Position numbers and translations under genes: made by a program. Below the pieces are notes generated by a model that saw only the letters and a program-made list of their open reading frames with translations, was not told where the DNA came from and did no database searches. From contig JAWUZG010000029.1 of NCBI GenBank assembly GCA_036785705.1, forward strand, positions 16,507,501 to 16,571,500: a stretch of 64,000 nucleotides of DNA. The letters are read 5' to 3'. Shown in pieces: positions 52,870-61,152 of this stretch (positions within the stretch are counted from its first letter, which is position 1; each line of letters opens with the position of its first letter). This DNA is from Acanthornis magna. Taxonomy: Eukaryota > Chordata > Aves > Passeriformes > Acanthizidae.

Positions 52870-53115
52870 TTTTAAAAAAAAGACAAAAGGTATTGCTTGT
52901 AGTCCCCTGTTAGTTCCTTAAGAAGGGAGAATAAGCTCAGTGTGAAGGATCTGCTTGGCAGTGGCCAGCTGCCAAAAAGATCCCAAATTAAATACCAATA
53001 AGGGGTCTGCCAGTGGTGGCCAGCCACCGACAGGGCCCAAACCAGTTGCTGATTGAAGGTGGACAGAGAGACTTTCAAGCAATGCCATAAATGATACATC
53101 TATCAAAACCTAATT
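52870..53115 (-). other. ERV-2 tail between integrase and polypurine tract, no env
   Basis: About 250 bases after the integrase stop, in the place where env would lie. Two short frames (52872-53099 and 52918-53106) overlap, and neither resembles an envelope protein. It is a short 3' untranslated tail or a remnant too small to identify. Confidence 0.7.
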
Positions 53116-53835
53116 CTATTGAAAGTTCTTATTTTCTGACTCCATAATAAGGAAAGTTAAAATTCGGTCCCTGCTTGTAGAAGGACCATCTGCCTGATGG
53201 TCAGTATCTTGGTCATTGTTTTGAGGTTGCTGGTTCTGCTTCTGAAGTCGTAGATCAGGACGAACGCATCTCGCAGGCAGCCACTGCACTCCAGTATCTA
53301 TGGAAACGCAAGCGTACCCATGGCCCCAAGTAATAAGCTCATGCAGGCCTTCCCAAGCATTAGTAAGTAGGTTTCGAATCCAAACCTTCACCCGGGGCAA
53401 GCGCAACTCGCCTGATGACTGCAAGGAGAGAAAATGGTTCAAAATGACAGGATTATTCGAATTTGGTGGCACTGTGAGATGATTAATTGTATATAAAGCT
53501 TTTTTCAGTCGGCTCTGTGGTGATTCCCCATGCATTCCCCCTTTTTGTTTTTCCAGAACGCGCTTCAGAGTACCATGCGCACGTTCCACGATCGCATGAC
53601 CAGTTGGGGAATGTGGAATACCAAATTTATGGTCCACACCCCATAGGCGCAAGAACTGCCGCGTCTTCTGTGAGGCGTAGGCAGGGCCATTGTCGGTTTT
53701 CACCGCAGATGGCACACCCAAGACCAAGAAGGCCAATTTCCAATGGGCAATGACATCACGACCCTTTTCTCCAGTATGAGCAGATGCCCACATGGCTGAG
53801 GAGAAGGTGTCAATAGACACGTGCACATACTTAAA
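53116..53835 (-). pseudogene. pol: ERV-2 integrase core and C-terminal domain (broken pol)
   Basis: Open for 236 codons from 53826. It contains the full D,D-35-E catalytic triad: Asp in VSIDTFSS, Asp in VKTDNGPAY, and Glu in IVERAHGTL, with exactly 35 residues between the last two. The core is followed by a basic/aromatic C-terminal domain (VWIRNLLTNAWEGL) and a Gln/Asp-rich tail to the stop at 53116-53118. The active site is intact, but an in-frame TGA at 53836-53838 cuts the domain from the upstream part of pol. Integrase joins viral DNA to the host chromosome. A polypurine-tract copy lies within this frame (53534-53545). Confidence 0.9.
53534..53546 (-). other. Internal polypurine-tract copy in integrase
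   Basis: On the - strand this reads AAAAAGGGGGAAT, sharing the 12-base core AAAAGGGGGAAT (53534-53545) with the ERV-2 3' polypurine tract. It encodes part of the EKQKGGM segment of integrase. Lentiviruses carry a central polypurine tract in integrase. Whether this copy primes synthesis is untested. Confidence 0.6.
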
Positions 53836-54180
53836 TCAGCCAAATTCAGGGATGTGTGTCACATCCGTCTGCCAAAGCTGCAAGGCCTATAGGCGTCTGG
53901 GGTTTAACCCTGGTGGCAGAGGTGCAGCGAGTCCATGGCAATCAGCACAAGCACTGACAATGTCATGAGCCTCAGCTGGTGTCAATTGGAACTGCTTCTG
54001 CAGAGTATGTGCACTCTGGTGGAAGAAATCATGGGAAGCTTTGGCTTGTGCAATTTTGTCAGGCTGAGGCGCCATCCATGCAGGGTTGGCTAGCATATCA
54101 GCCCTGGAATTGCCTTCTGTTATAAAACCTGCCAATTTGGTGTGGCTTCGAATGTGCAAAATGTAATACGGGTGCGTTCA
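53836..54180 (-). pseudogene. pol: ERV-2 end of RNase H and integrase zinc-binding domain (broken pol)
   Basis: The frame is open from 54177 to a TAG at 53887-53889 and stays in register past it to the TGA at 53836-53838. It is also in register with the upstream part of pol across the TGA at 54178-54180. So three in-frame nonsense codons, not frameshifts, break this stretch. It encodes the RNase H C-terminus (HIRSHT, then GNSRADMLA with the fourth catalytic Asp) and the integrase HHCC zinc-binding domain (two His in HDFFHQSAH, two Cys in SACADC). Confidence 0.85.
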
Positions 54181-55383
54181 AGCTTGAATTGCATTCCACA
54201 AAGCTTGCAATAATGAAAATAGAGCCGCATTATTGACTTCCTTTAGAAGTGAACAATCTAGACGTTTGGTTATATCTGCCACATAAGCAGAATCTGTGAC
54301 CAAATTCAAAGGCACCTGAGAGAACTGCTGAAAGGCCAAGGCGACTGCCTTCAGTTCAACCGGTTGGGCAGAGCCTGACTCATGGCTTTTCAGTACCTGC
54401 CACTCGGATCCCTCCCTCCAGGTAACAATGGCTTTTCCTGTTTTTCCAGAACCATCCGTAAAGACGGTGGGTCCGTGCACTGGCACCTGACTGTTCTTTG
54501 GTCGCAAGGCAAGGCTGGTTGAATTTGCTAATTGTAATAATTTGTGACTGGGCAGGTGATAAGCAATCTGCCCTGAAAAGTTTTGCAATGCACTTTGCAA
54601 AGGAGAGCTGTTGGCAAGGCTCCATTCAGAGATGTCCCTTGTAATTGGGACAATAATGGTCGCAGGATCTGCAGCCATCAACTGCAGACATTGGTGACGG
54701 CATTTGATTATCAAACACGAGATCAATTCAAACAATGTGGGTGCTGGTTTTTTTGGCTGATGGGGCAGAAAGACCCATTCCAGAACGTGTAGAGGGTCAG
54801 CCCATTGTTTGTTCCATTGGCCAATGATACCTGTGGGATGGAGGTCTGGAGCAGTAATAAAAACAGTGATATCAACAGAGGGATCTACTCGATAAACCTG
54901 ATGAGCAGAAACAGCTTGTTGCACCTCATTCAGCACTCGTCGCGCCTCCGGGGTCAATTTTCGAGGTGAATTCAGATCAGGGTCCCCCTTTAAAATATTA
55001 AAAAGCAGGAAAAGTTGCATGGCAGTCAGTCCTAAATAAGGACGTAACCAATTAATGGTACCAAGCAATTTCTGGGCATCATTCAGAGTTTTGATAGTGT
55101 CTAAAAATTGCACCTCTTGGTGTTGTACAGTTTGATCCAAAATTTTGACTCCCAAATATTTCCAAGGAGGCTGCTGTTGAACCTTGTCTGGGGCCACTTG
55201 CAACCCATGGGAATGCAGGGCAGCGAGCAGTCGAGGCTGTAACCTCTGCAACTCATCCTGGGTGGATGCTGCCACCAGGATATCATCCATATAATGGTAG
55301 CAGAGCGCCTCAGGAAGCTGCTCACGGACTCCAGACAAAGCCTGAGCGACATACCATTGACAGATTGTCGGGCTATTTTTCAT
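54178..55383 (-). pseudogene. pol: ERV-2 reverse transcriptase C-terminal part and RNase H (broken pol)
   Basis: A 401-codon frame. It starts in the middle of the polymerase palm, carries the catalytic YMDD box (HYMDDILVAA), then the thumb and connection, and ends in RNase H with TDGSG, PVELKAV and VTDSAYV, which hold three of the four metal-binding acidic residues. Reverse transcriptase copies the RNA genome into DNA and RNase H degrades the RNA strand. The frame stops at a TGA (54178-54180). The upstream half lies in another register because of a small deletion near 55380-55400. Confidence 0.93.
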
Positions 55384-55840
55384 GCCCTGATTTCCATTGA
55401 AATCTCTTTACAGGCTCAGCATTATTAATTACAGGCACTGTAAAGGCAAATTTTGGTCTGTCATTGGGGTGCAAAGGAATTGTGAAAAAACAATCCTTCA
55501 AATCAATGATCAAGATTTCCCACTTTGTGGGGATCATCATGGGTGAGGGCATACCAGGCTGTAAAGTGCCCATAATCTCCATCACTTCATTAACTTTCCG
55601 AAGATCTTGCAACAATCTCCACTTCCCCGATTTTTTCTTAATTACGAACATGGGGGTATTCCAGGGACTAGTAGAAGGCTGTCCCTGTTGCAATTGTTCC
55701 TGAACCAGCTGACAAAGGGTGACTAATTTTTCTTTGGGCAAGGGCCACTGTGGTTCCCATACGGGTGTTTCAGTCAGCCATCGGAAGGATAGCATACGAT
55801 ATGGTGCGCCCTTGCTCACAGTGACCCCTATCAAAAATTT
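55373..55840 (-). pseudogene. pol: ERV-2 reverse transcriptase N-terminal part (broken pol)
   Basis: This is the first part of Pol, entered by the -1 frameshift at 55834-55840. It encodes the fingers and palm of reverse transcriptase: [38 protein letters not shown] and the motif A strand [17 protein letters not shown] with a catalytic Asp. The frame runs off after KRFQWK, just before the conserved LPQG box, where a few bases appear to be missing, and ends at a stop at 55373-55375. The open frame itself begins upstream at 55885. Confidence 0.9.
55834..55840 (-). promoter_or_regulatory. Pro-pol -1 frameshift heptamer A AAT TTT
   Basis: In the pro frame the last codons read ACA AAT TTT TGA. The heptamer AAATTTT fits the X XXY YYZ rule and sits directly before the pro stop. 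A one-base backward slip enters the pol frame (K F L I G V). This is the classical retroviral arrangement; a downstream pseudoknot was not modelled. Confidence 0.75.
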
Positions 55841-56663
55841 GTCCCAATCCGGACTCCCCATGCCGTCAACATGTCCCTTCCCCAAAGGTTAATTGGGGCT
55901 GAAGTAACATAGGGCTGAATTACAGCTGTGTGACCCTCTGGGTCTTTCACCAACACAGGCCGTTCACTCAGTTGGCTCTGTGTGGTTCCTCCTAGCCCCT
56001 CAATGGCTGATCCCACAGGGGCTAGAGGCCATGTAGAAGGCCATGAAGAGGAAAGAATTGTTACATTGGCACCTGTGCAAATCAAACCTTGAAGCCGAAT
56101 CCGACATGGGTGGGCTTTTGGCAGGATCAGAGTGCAAGTCAGCTGTGGTCTCTGACTAGAGATGTCTGCGGCCCAGCAGATCTGCGGAAGTTCTGGAAAT
56201 CCAGTGCTGCTGCTTCTGTATACTTGCTGCTCTGCTCTGGGTACACAAGACTCAAAAGGCCCCAAGTAAGCAATGGGAGTTTTCTCAGGGATTGTGACAG
56301 GGGGACTTGGCGTGGAAACCATAGCACGAATCTGGCCTGTAAAATCCCCATCTATAACTTCTGGATGAACAAAGATCCCTTGGTGGGTGACCTCAGGTCT
56401 CCCCACCAGGAGAGCACCATACCCTTGGCTTAGGGGTTCGTGCACATCCAGGGGTACTCTGTGAATGTTACCAGAGTCTAGGACACCTGTACTGGCTGTG
56501 TAGATGTCGACCCGGGCTGGCCCTTGGGCGCCGTCTCCACGCTGGCCTGATGGGCCAGTGCTGGCGACGTTGGCCTGGGCTGGCCCATGGGTGTCGTTTC
56601 TACACTGACTGGGTAAGCCAGTGTGTGCAGCCTGTTTTGGGGGAATGTATGTGATGGAGGGCA

Positions 56664-56676
56664 ATTCCCCCTTTTT
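56664..56676 (-). other. Internal polypurine-tract copy at the gag/pro junction
   Basis: The - strand reads AAAAAGGGGGAAT, the same 13 bases as the integrase copy and with the same 12-base core as the 3' polypurine tract. It lies where the pro frame opens inside gag. A role in plus-strand priming or frameshifting is possible but untested. Confidence 0.55.
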
Positions 56677-56690
56677 GCACTTCCCTTTCT

Positions 56691-56697
56691 GTTTCCT
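56691..56697 (-). promoter_or_regulatory. Candidate gag-pro -1 frameshift site A GGA AAC
   Basis: In the gag frame the codons are TCA GGA AAC. The heptamer AGGAAAC differs only in its first base from GGGAAAC, the gag-pro site of Mason-Pfizer-type betaretroviruses. A -1 slip here leads into the open pro frame. The non-canonical first base lowers confidence. Confidence 0.4.
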
Positions 56698-57080
56698 GAC
56701 AAAGGCCAGTCGTCTACATGGTATTTAGACCTGCAATAGTCTGAACAATGCCCTGGTCTGCCACACCTCTTGCACTGGGGAACTGCAGTCCCTGCATTTC
56801 CCTTTTTCTGTGATTTATTTCGTCTTCGTTTATTCCCAGCCTTGTACTGCTTCTGCCCACTGTAAGGGTTTGCCTGAGCAGGTGACAGAAATACAGCCAA
56901 AGCAGGCTTCTTTGAGCTCCGTGATGCCACCTGGGAGCAGGCCTCCACCATCTGTGCAATGGTAGGATCGCCTTGCAGTGCACCTATAATTTTTCTACAG
57001 TCTTCATTGGCATTGTCTTTTGCCAACTGTTTGCACAGCACCTGTCTCAAGGTATCATCTTCCAGCTGTTTTTCCAATGC

Positions 57081-57085
57081 AGCGG
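57081..57085 (-). repeat. Target-site duplication of the nested LTR, left copy
   Basis: The bases agcgg adjoin the inserted LTR; the right copy at 57740-57744 is cgcgg, differing at one base. Confidence 0.65.
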
Positions 57086-57739
57086 TGTCTCAGATTAGAG
57101 AAAAATTTCCTAGGTGGAAAGTGTTCTGAATAAAACACCTCCCCCACAGCAAAGACTTCCGGCATCCCGTCCCCCCACAACAACAGAATATCACAGCTGA
57201 AAAATGGGAAAGAACTGTTTAATTAACAGACTACGCAGTGGAAGGGGAAAGGGGGGGAAAAAAAAAAAAGTCATTAAACCTGAACAAACAGTTGATGAGC
57301 TTTAGTGTCCTTTTCCTCAGGCGTAACTTCCCCTTTCCGGGGTCCCTGGAGGGGCCAGGTGGAGGTCTCCGGTGGCTCCCTGGATGATTCTCATCCGCTG
57401 TCCTCTGGGGCTCCTCAGGTTCTCAGATGAGAAAGCAAAATCGAAGAAAAAGGTCCAAAAACGACGAAAAAACAATCCCAGGGAAAAAAAAACCAAACAA
57501 AACAACAAAAAAAACCAACCAAGCAGCAGCCACACCAGTAGCAGCAGCAACTGACTAAAAAAGTGTCCCTTCCTTCTCACTCCCCCGTAGAACAGCTGGG
57601 AGAAGAGTTTCAAAACATCCTGCACTGGCAGCAGAGCTTCTCCCGGCTGCAGGACACAGTTAAAGCTACAGGACCATATTTCTGGTCAAGCATACAAAAC
57701 GATAGGGAATACAAGATATCATTATGCCACCCCAGGACA
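57086..57739 (-). mobile_element. Solo LTR (ERVL-like) inserted in ERV-2 gag
   Basis: A 654-bp block with TG...CA ends interrupts the capsid part of gag. On the - strand it begins TGTCCTGGGGTGGCATAATG, similar to the starts of bird ERVL LTRs, and ends ...AATCTGAGACA. It is flanked by a 5-bp duplication with one mismatch (agcgg/cgcgg). With the block and one duplication copy left out, the capsid frame has the same register on both sides, which supports a precise insertion. It contains homopolymer runs near 57259-57271 and 57485-57495. It is younger than ERV-2 itself. Confidence 0.75.
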
Positions 57740-58336
57740 CGCGGCTAGCTTTTCGAAGGATAGGAAAGGCTCAGATGGCACCTGGTATATCTTAGAATAT
57801 TGCACTTCTGGCTCTGCCATGTTGATTGTTTTAAGAAGAGCACCTATACCTAGTTTTTGGGCCTGTTCCAACAGTTGTGGATCCCATCTGGCTTGCAGGT
57901 CAGGATTGTCGTGGGGTTTAACTCCCATCAGAACATCCAATCCAGCTCCTCGCCTAGGGTTACCAAGAGGCAAACGCATGTTTTCATCTGTGGCCTTTTG
58001 AGCCATTTTCCTCCAATTATTCTCAAAAACTATAAATTGCACAGGTTGGAACAGAACTTGGCCCAAATGCCTGATGTCAAAGGGTGCCAACAGATCAGTA
58101 TTCAGTACCCTAAGAACTTGCATAACTTCAGGAGACCCAAGCCCATACTGTGCTACCTTAGTTTGTAAATCCTGGACTACTTTCCAAGCTATAACTTGAT
58201 GGTTATCCACTTGGCCTGAGTTCAGGGCTGCTCTGAACACTGGAAAGGCTTGAACACCCCCTTGCAGGGCGTTAGTATCACCCTGAGCCACTGGCCCACC
58301 TTCTGAAGGCACTGCATCTGTCACCTGCGTCTCCAT
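57740..58336 (-). pseudogene. gag: ERV-2 gag capsid (N-terminal domain to major homology region)
   Basis: The frame begins at 58336 (METQVTDAV) and its stop at 57722 lies inside the nested LTR. It encodes the betaretroviral capsid: QAFPVFRA, the helical N-terminal domain (QVIAWKVVQDLQTKVAQYGL, MQVLRVLNTDLLAPFDIRHL), FIVFENNWRKMA, and the start of the major homology region (QVPSEPFLSF). Capsid forms the core shell. The domain would continue at 57085 but for the inserted LTR. Confidence 0.9.
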
Positions 58337-58339
58337 GGC

Positions 58340-59779
58340 CTATGGTAGGAGTTGAGGCATTCCCATTCTTTCCAAGAGATTCCAATCCCCCACCTGCAAA
58401 GCTCCCAACCTGACACAGTCCCAATATCTTCTCGGGTTTCTGGCTCTTAATGTGATGGAATGCTTTTGGCTTATCCAGGGACAGGTCTGTAACAAACGCT
58501 TTTTCCTCCTCTTCGCGACTGCCCCCTTTCACCTGTGCACCGAGGAGCCGTCTACCTCGGCCTCAGAATCGTCCATCCGGGCGTCATCTGCTGTCCCTAT
58601 TACAAAAGATGGAATTTCCGCAATTATGGGCGGTGGACTGGGAGATAGGGCGTGCAGAGAAGCCAGGCTGGGAGCCGAAGAGGACAGGGGAGGGGCTTCC
58701 ATTTCCTCTGACTCAGCAGAATGAAGCAGCTGAAGAGGTGCTGCCATCTCCGTTGTTACTATGGTTACAACATCCGCATTCGCGGGAGGCACACTCGCCT
58801 GCCCAGCTCTCAGAGACGCATTTCGGGTTTCACACAGACGCAGAGCAGTGGCTGTCTGTGTAGAGACATCCAGCAGTGCCAAGAGCGTCTCGGAGATTGC
58901 TGCGAGCTGTTGCGAAATGCAATTCAGGGGCTTGGGGGAACAGACAACCCGCGGGCCCGGCACTGTTGCTGTGGCCACTGCTGTTGTTGTTGCGGGGGTG
59001 AAGGCATCCGGCGCAGAAGCCAGCGTGGCTAGAACTGCCCCCGGCGTGCGCTGATTTGCCTGCTCAGCTGTCAGTCCAGGCGTGCTGCTGACGTCACCTG
59101 TCGCAGTGGGGGGGCTCTGGTACAGGCTGAAGCAAGGCGGGATTGGCCGCTCCCCCTCCATCCGCCGCCATTGTGGTGACGTCATCTGCCGCCGACAGAG
59201 AGTCGAGTCGCGGGGACGGGGCGGCCCAACCCCCACCCTTGGCGGTATGAGGTGGGGTACAGGAGCAGCTCTGGCTGCGGCCGCAGCCCCAGCAGTGGCG
59301 GCCCATCGCTTTTGCTCCTTGTGCTCGACAAGGACTTCCTCCGGTGTTGGGTAAGTGCATGGCTTATAGTCCAGCGGGGACATATACCTCGGCTCAGAGC
59401 TTCCGCGTGTATCAAGGGAGGGGCGAGGCTGGCCAGGCCAGTGACCACGCGGGGGAGCCCATGATTCCAGATAGGACCGGGCGTCTTTTCTGCCAAAATT
59501 CGATCCCTCTTCTCTCAATAAATCGAGGATTTTTCTCCACGTAAAACACAAGCGTATGGTCTTAAAATTCCCAAATGATACCTCAAACCACAACTCATCT
59601 CCAAGACGTAACCACATTTCAAAGTTTGGAATTTCCCATAAAATTTCAGGGTATCCCTTGCATTCAAACCATATCAAAAGATCTCCGAGCAGTCGGTCAG
59701 AAACCCTAGCTCAGACGGGAGCCCAGGCGTCCTGCTGGGATGGTGACGGTGCCCCAGAGTCCGCAGCTGCCTCCTCCAT
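58340..59779 (-). pseudogene. gag: ERV-2 gag N-terminal part: matrix and Pro/Ala-rich linker
   Basis: The first ATG after the primer site is at 59779, about 100 bases inside the LTR. A TGA at 59711-59713 interrupts the frame after 22 codons. After it the same frame stays open for some 390 codons, to a TGA at 58529-58531. This part holds a matrix-like segment rich in Trp and aromatic residues (LWFEVSFGNFKTIRLCFTWRK) and a long Pro/Ala/Ser/Thr-rich linker (59450-58530). Between 58531 and 58340 the original frame has a further stop (58340-58342), while another register (58278-58532) reads a more protein-like acidic sequence (EEEEKAFVTDLSL). Two compensating frameshifts are therefore possible. 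Confidence 0.75.
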
Positions 59780-59862
59780 AATGTCCCCGCGACCCTGGGA
59801 GGGTGGGAGGGGCAAGAAGGCAGGTAGGGAAGGCTTCTGCCTACCTTGGAAAGACAGCAAGT

Positions 59863-59880
59863 CGCACAGTGGATTCACCA
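59863..59880 (-). other. ERV-2 primer binding site
   Basis: Two bases inside the 5' LTR the - strand reads TGGTGAATCCACTGTGCG. The leading TGG is expected for pairing with a tRNA CCA end. The first six bases match a tRNA-Trp site, but the rest does not clearly fit any tRNA I know, so the primer is left unassigned. Confidence 0.55.
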
Positions 59881-59882
59881 GT

Positions 59883-60141
59883 TGTTGTGAAAGCTCATAG
59901 GTAATCAGGCAGTCAGCACATGCAAGATGGCGAAAGAGCGAGCTTTATTTACAATTCTTTCTTTATATATGCATTAATAGTCTAATAACTATTGGTCGAC
60001 AGTTTTCCACCCCCTAAGAGGATTGGCTGGAGTCTTACAGCATCCAGTACCAAAACAAAAGATTAGAAAAGCACAAGAATTCAGCTTATCTCTATTCCCC
60101 ATGAGAAAGAAGAGAAAAACTTTTAGAATAGTGCATCCACA
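59883..60141 (-). repeat. ERV-2 5' LTR
   Basis: A 259-bp LTR, identical in length to the 3' LTR, with five transition differences. It carries the same CCAAT, TATATAA and AATAAA signals on the - strand and would drive transcription leftwards through gag. Confidence 0.95.
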
Positions 60142-60147
60142 TTCAAG
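60142..60147 (-). repeat. ERV-2 target-site duplication, right copy
   Basis: Exact copy of the ttcaag at 52591-52596. Confidence 0.93.
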
Positions 60148-61116
60148 CACACACTTCTGTATTCTGCAACTTCTTCTTAGCATCTTCATAACTGCAGAGG
60201 GATACACAGCCTTTTGGTGAACCGCATGCACTATGACAGTCATGGAGGGACTAAACAACAACCAAGTCATTTCTGTATTCTATGATCCAAAATGCTCTTC
60301 AAAGCTAGAATATCTGAGGAAAAAAGGGGAGAACGTTCTACATAAGTTCCTTACCTGTTCAGGTTAGGAAAAATCTAAATAGCACTATTAGTAGCCTCTT
60401 TTACGTCAGACGGATAGATTTTAAATGGCTTCCAGGAGGGCTCCACTTTTGTATTTCAGCTGTCTTGTCATTACTGTTAGATCTGGAAACTCAGTACTAG
60501 GTCATGGAAATATTTGTCCAGTTAAACACCAGGAAAGAGCTGAGGAAACACATGTCAGGAAATTGTCTGAATGGGGAATTCACTTCAGACAGAAATCTCC
60601 CTTCAATCCATAAAATGGAAGACTGCCTAGATCCATCCTTTTCTGACTTTCTCTTATCTTTCACACCAGTAATTTGGCTTGTCATTCCCTTGGCAGAATT
60701 TAAAGCAGGTTTAGATATCTGCTTTCCATCCTCACATAAACACAACATGTTCAGAACTGTTAATGACAATTAGACTTTAAAAGCCTGCTGTGGGAAATTT
60801 CGCACGGAAGCTTAGAGAATATTACAACAATCTCACTTGCCAATGTACCTCCCTCAGCAGGAATTTATCAAGAAAAAAACAACTCTGTTCTCATATTAAC
60901 TGGCTCTTAGATGCTGTCACTCTCAAAGAATAAGGAGAAGTTCTTTTATGTCTCCTGAGACCACTGTACTTCCCCGAGTCAGAAATATGAGAGTCTTGGT
61001 TTAGTGGCTCACAACAACTACATTATAGCACTTTTCCCCCAAGACGTTTATTGAAGTATTTCCAAAATGCCTCACTGATACGTTGCTCCAAAGTTTTCCT
61101 CTTCTGATAATTAACC

Positions 61117-61152
<36 letters not shown>

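Larger units (their letters stand above)
55831..56676 (-). pseudogene. pro: ERV-2 pro: dUTPase plus retropepsin (active-site Asp missing)
   Basis: The frame is open from before 56664 to the TGA at 55831-55833. The first part is a dUTPase (GIFVHPEVIDGDFTGQIRAM, then IPEKTPIAYLG); the usual GRSS motif reads GRPE, so activity is doubtful. The second part is an aspartic protease, with GLICTGANVTILS in place of the L-D-T-G-A flap base motif and the C-terminal GRDML segment. The catalytic Asp is Cys (codon TGC), which should abolish Gag processing. Gag overlaps the start of the frame by about 190 bases. Pro overlaps pol by 55 bases. Confidence 0.9.
56478..57085 (-). pseudogene. gag: ERV-2 gag 3' part: capsid end and nucleocapsid
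   Basis: The frame runs to the stop at 56478-56480. It starts with the C-terminal part of capsid (LEDDTLRQVLCKQLAKDNAN), followed by a basic nucleocapsid with one CCHC zinc knuckle (CKRCGRPGHCSDYC) and then RSKYHVDDWPLSGN, which in betaretroviruses usually follows the second knuckle. It ends with a Pro/Thr/Gln-rich tail containing two related repeats (SVETTPMGQP and SVETAPKGQP). Nucleocapsid packages the RNA genome. The frame is cut off from the rest of capsid by the nested LTR. Confidence 0.9.
52597..60141 (-). mobile_element. ERV-2: young, env-less betaretrovirus-like (ERVK) provirus
   Basis: The element is 7545 bp including a 654-bp nested LTR. From the right it reads 5' LTR, primer site, gag (matrix, capsid, nucleocapsid), pro (dUTPase and protease), pol (reverse transcriptase, RNase H, integrase), a 250-bp tail without env, polypurine tract, 3' LTR. 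The dUTPase in the pro frame and a -1 frameshift arrangement for both junctions are betaretrovirus/ERVK traits. LTR divergence of 1.9 per cent points to insertion within the last several million years. It is defective: in-frame stops in gag and pol, a frameshift in reverse transcriptase, and a protease active-site change. A perfect 6-bp target duplication shows that it inserted as a complete unit. Confidence 0.95.

Noticed and set aside
52872..53106. Env remnant in the ERV-2 tail
   Set aside because: Two overlapping short frames with Trp- and Leu-rich content, but no signal peptide, CX6CC motif, fusion peptide or membrane anchor.
53836..59713. Many in-frame stops in ERV-2 as a sign of host editing or planned readthrough
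   Set aside because: With about 1 per cent change per lineage over 7 kb some 70 substitutions are expected, and a handful of nonsense codons among them is ordinary neutral decay.
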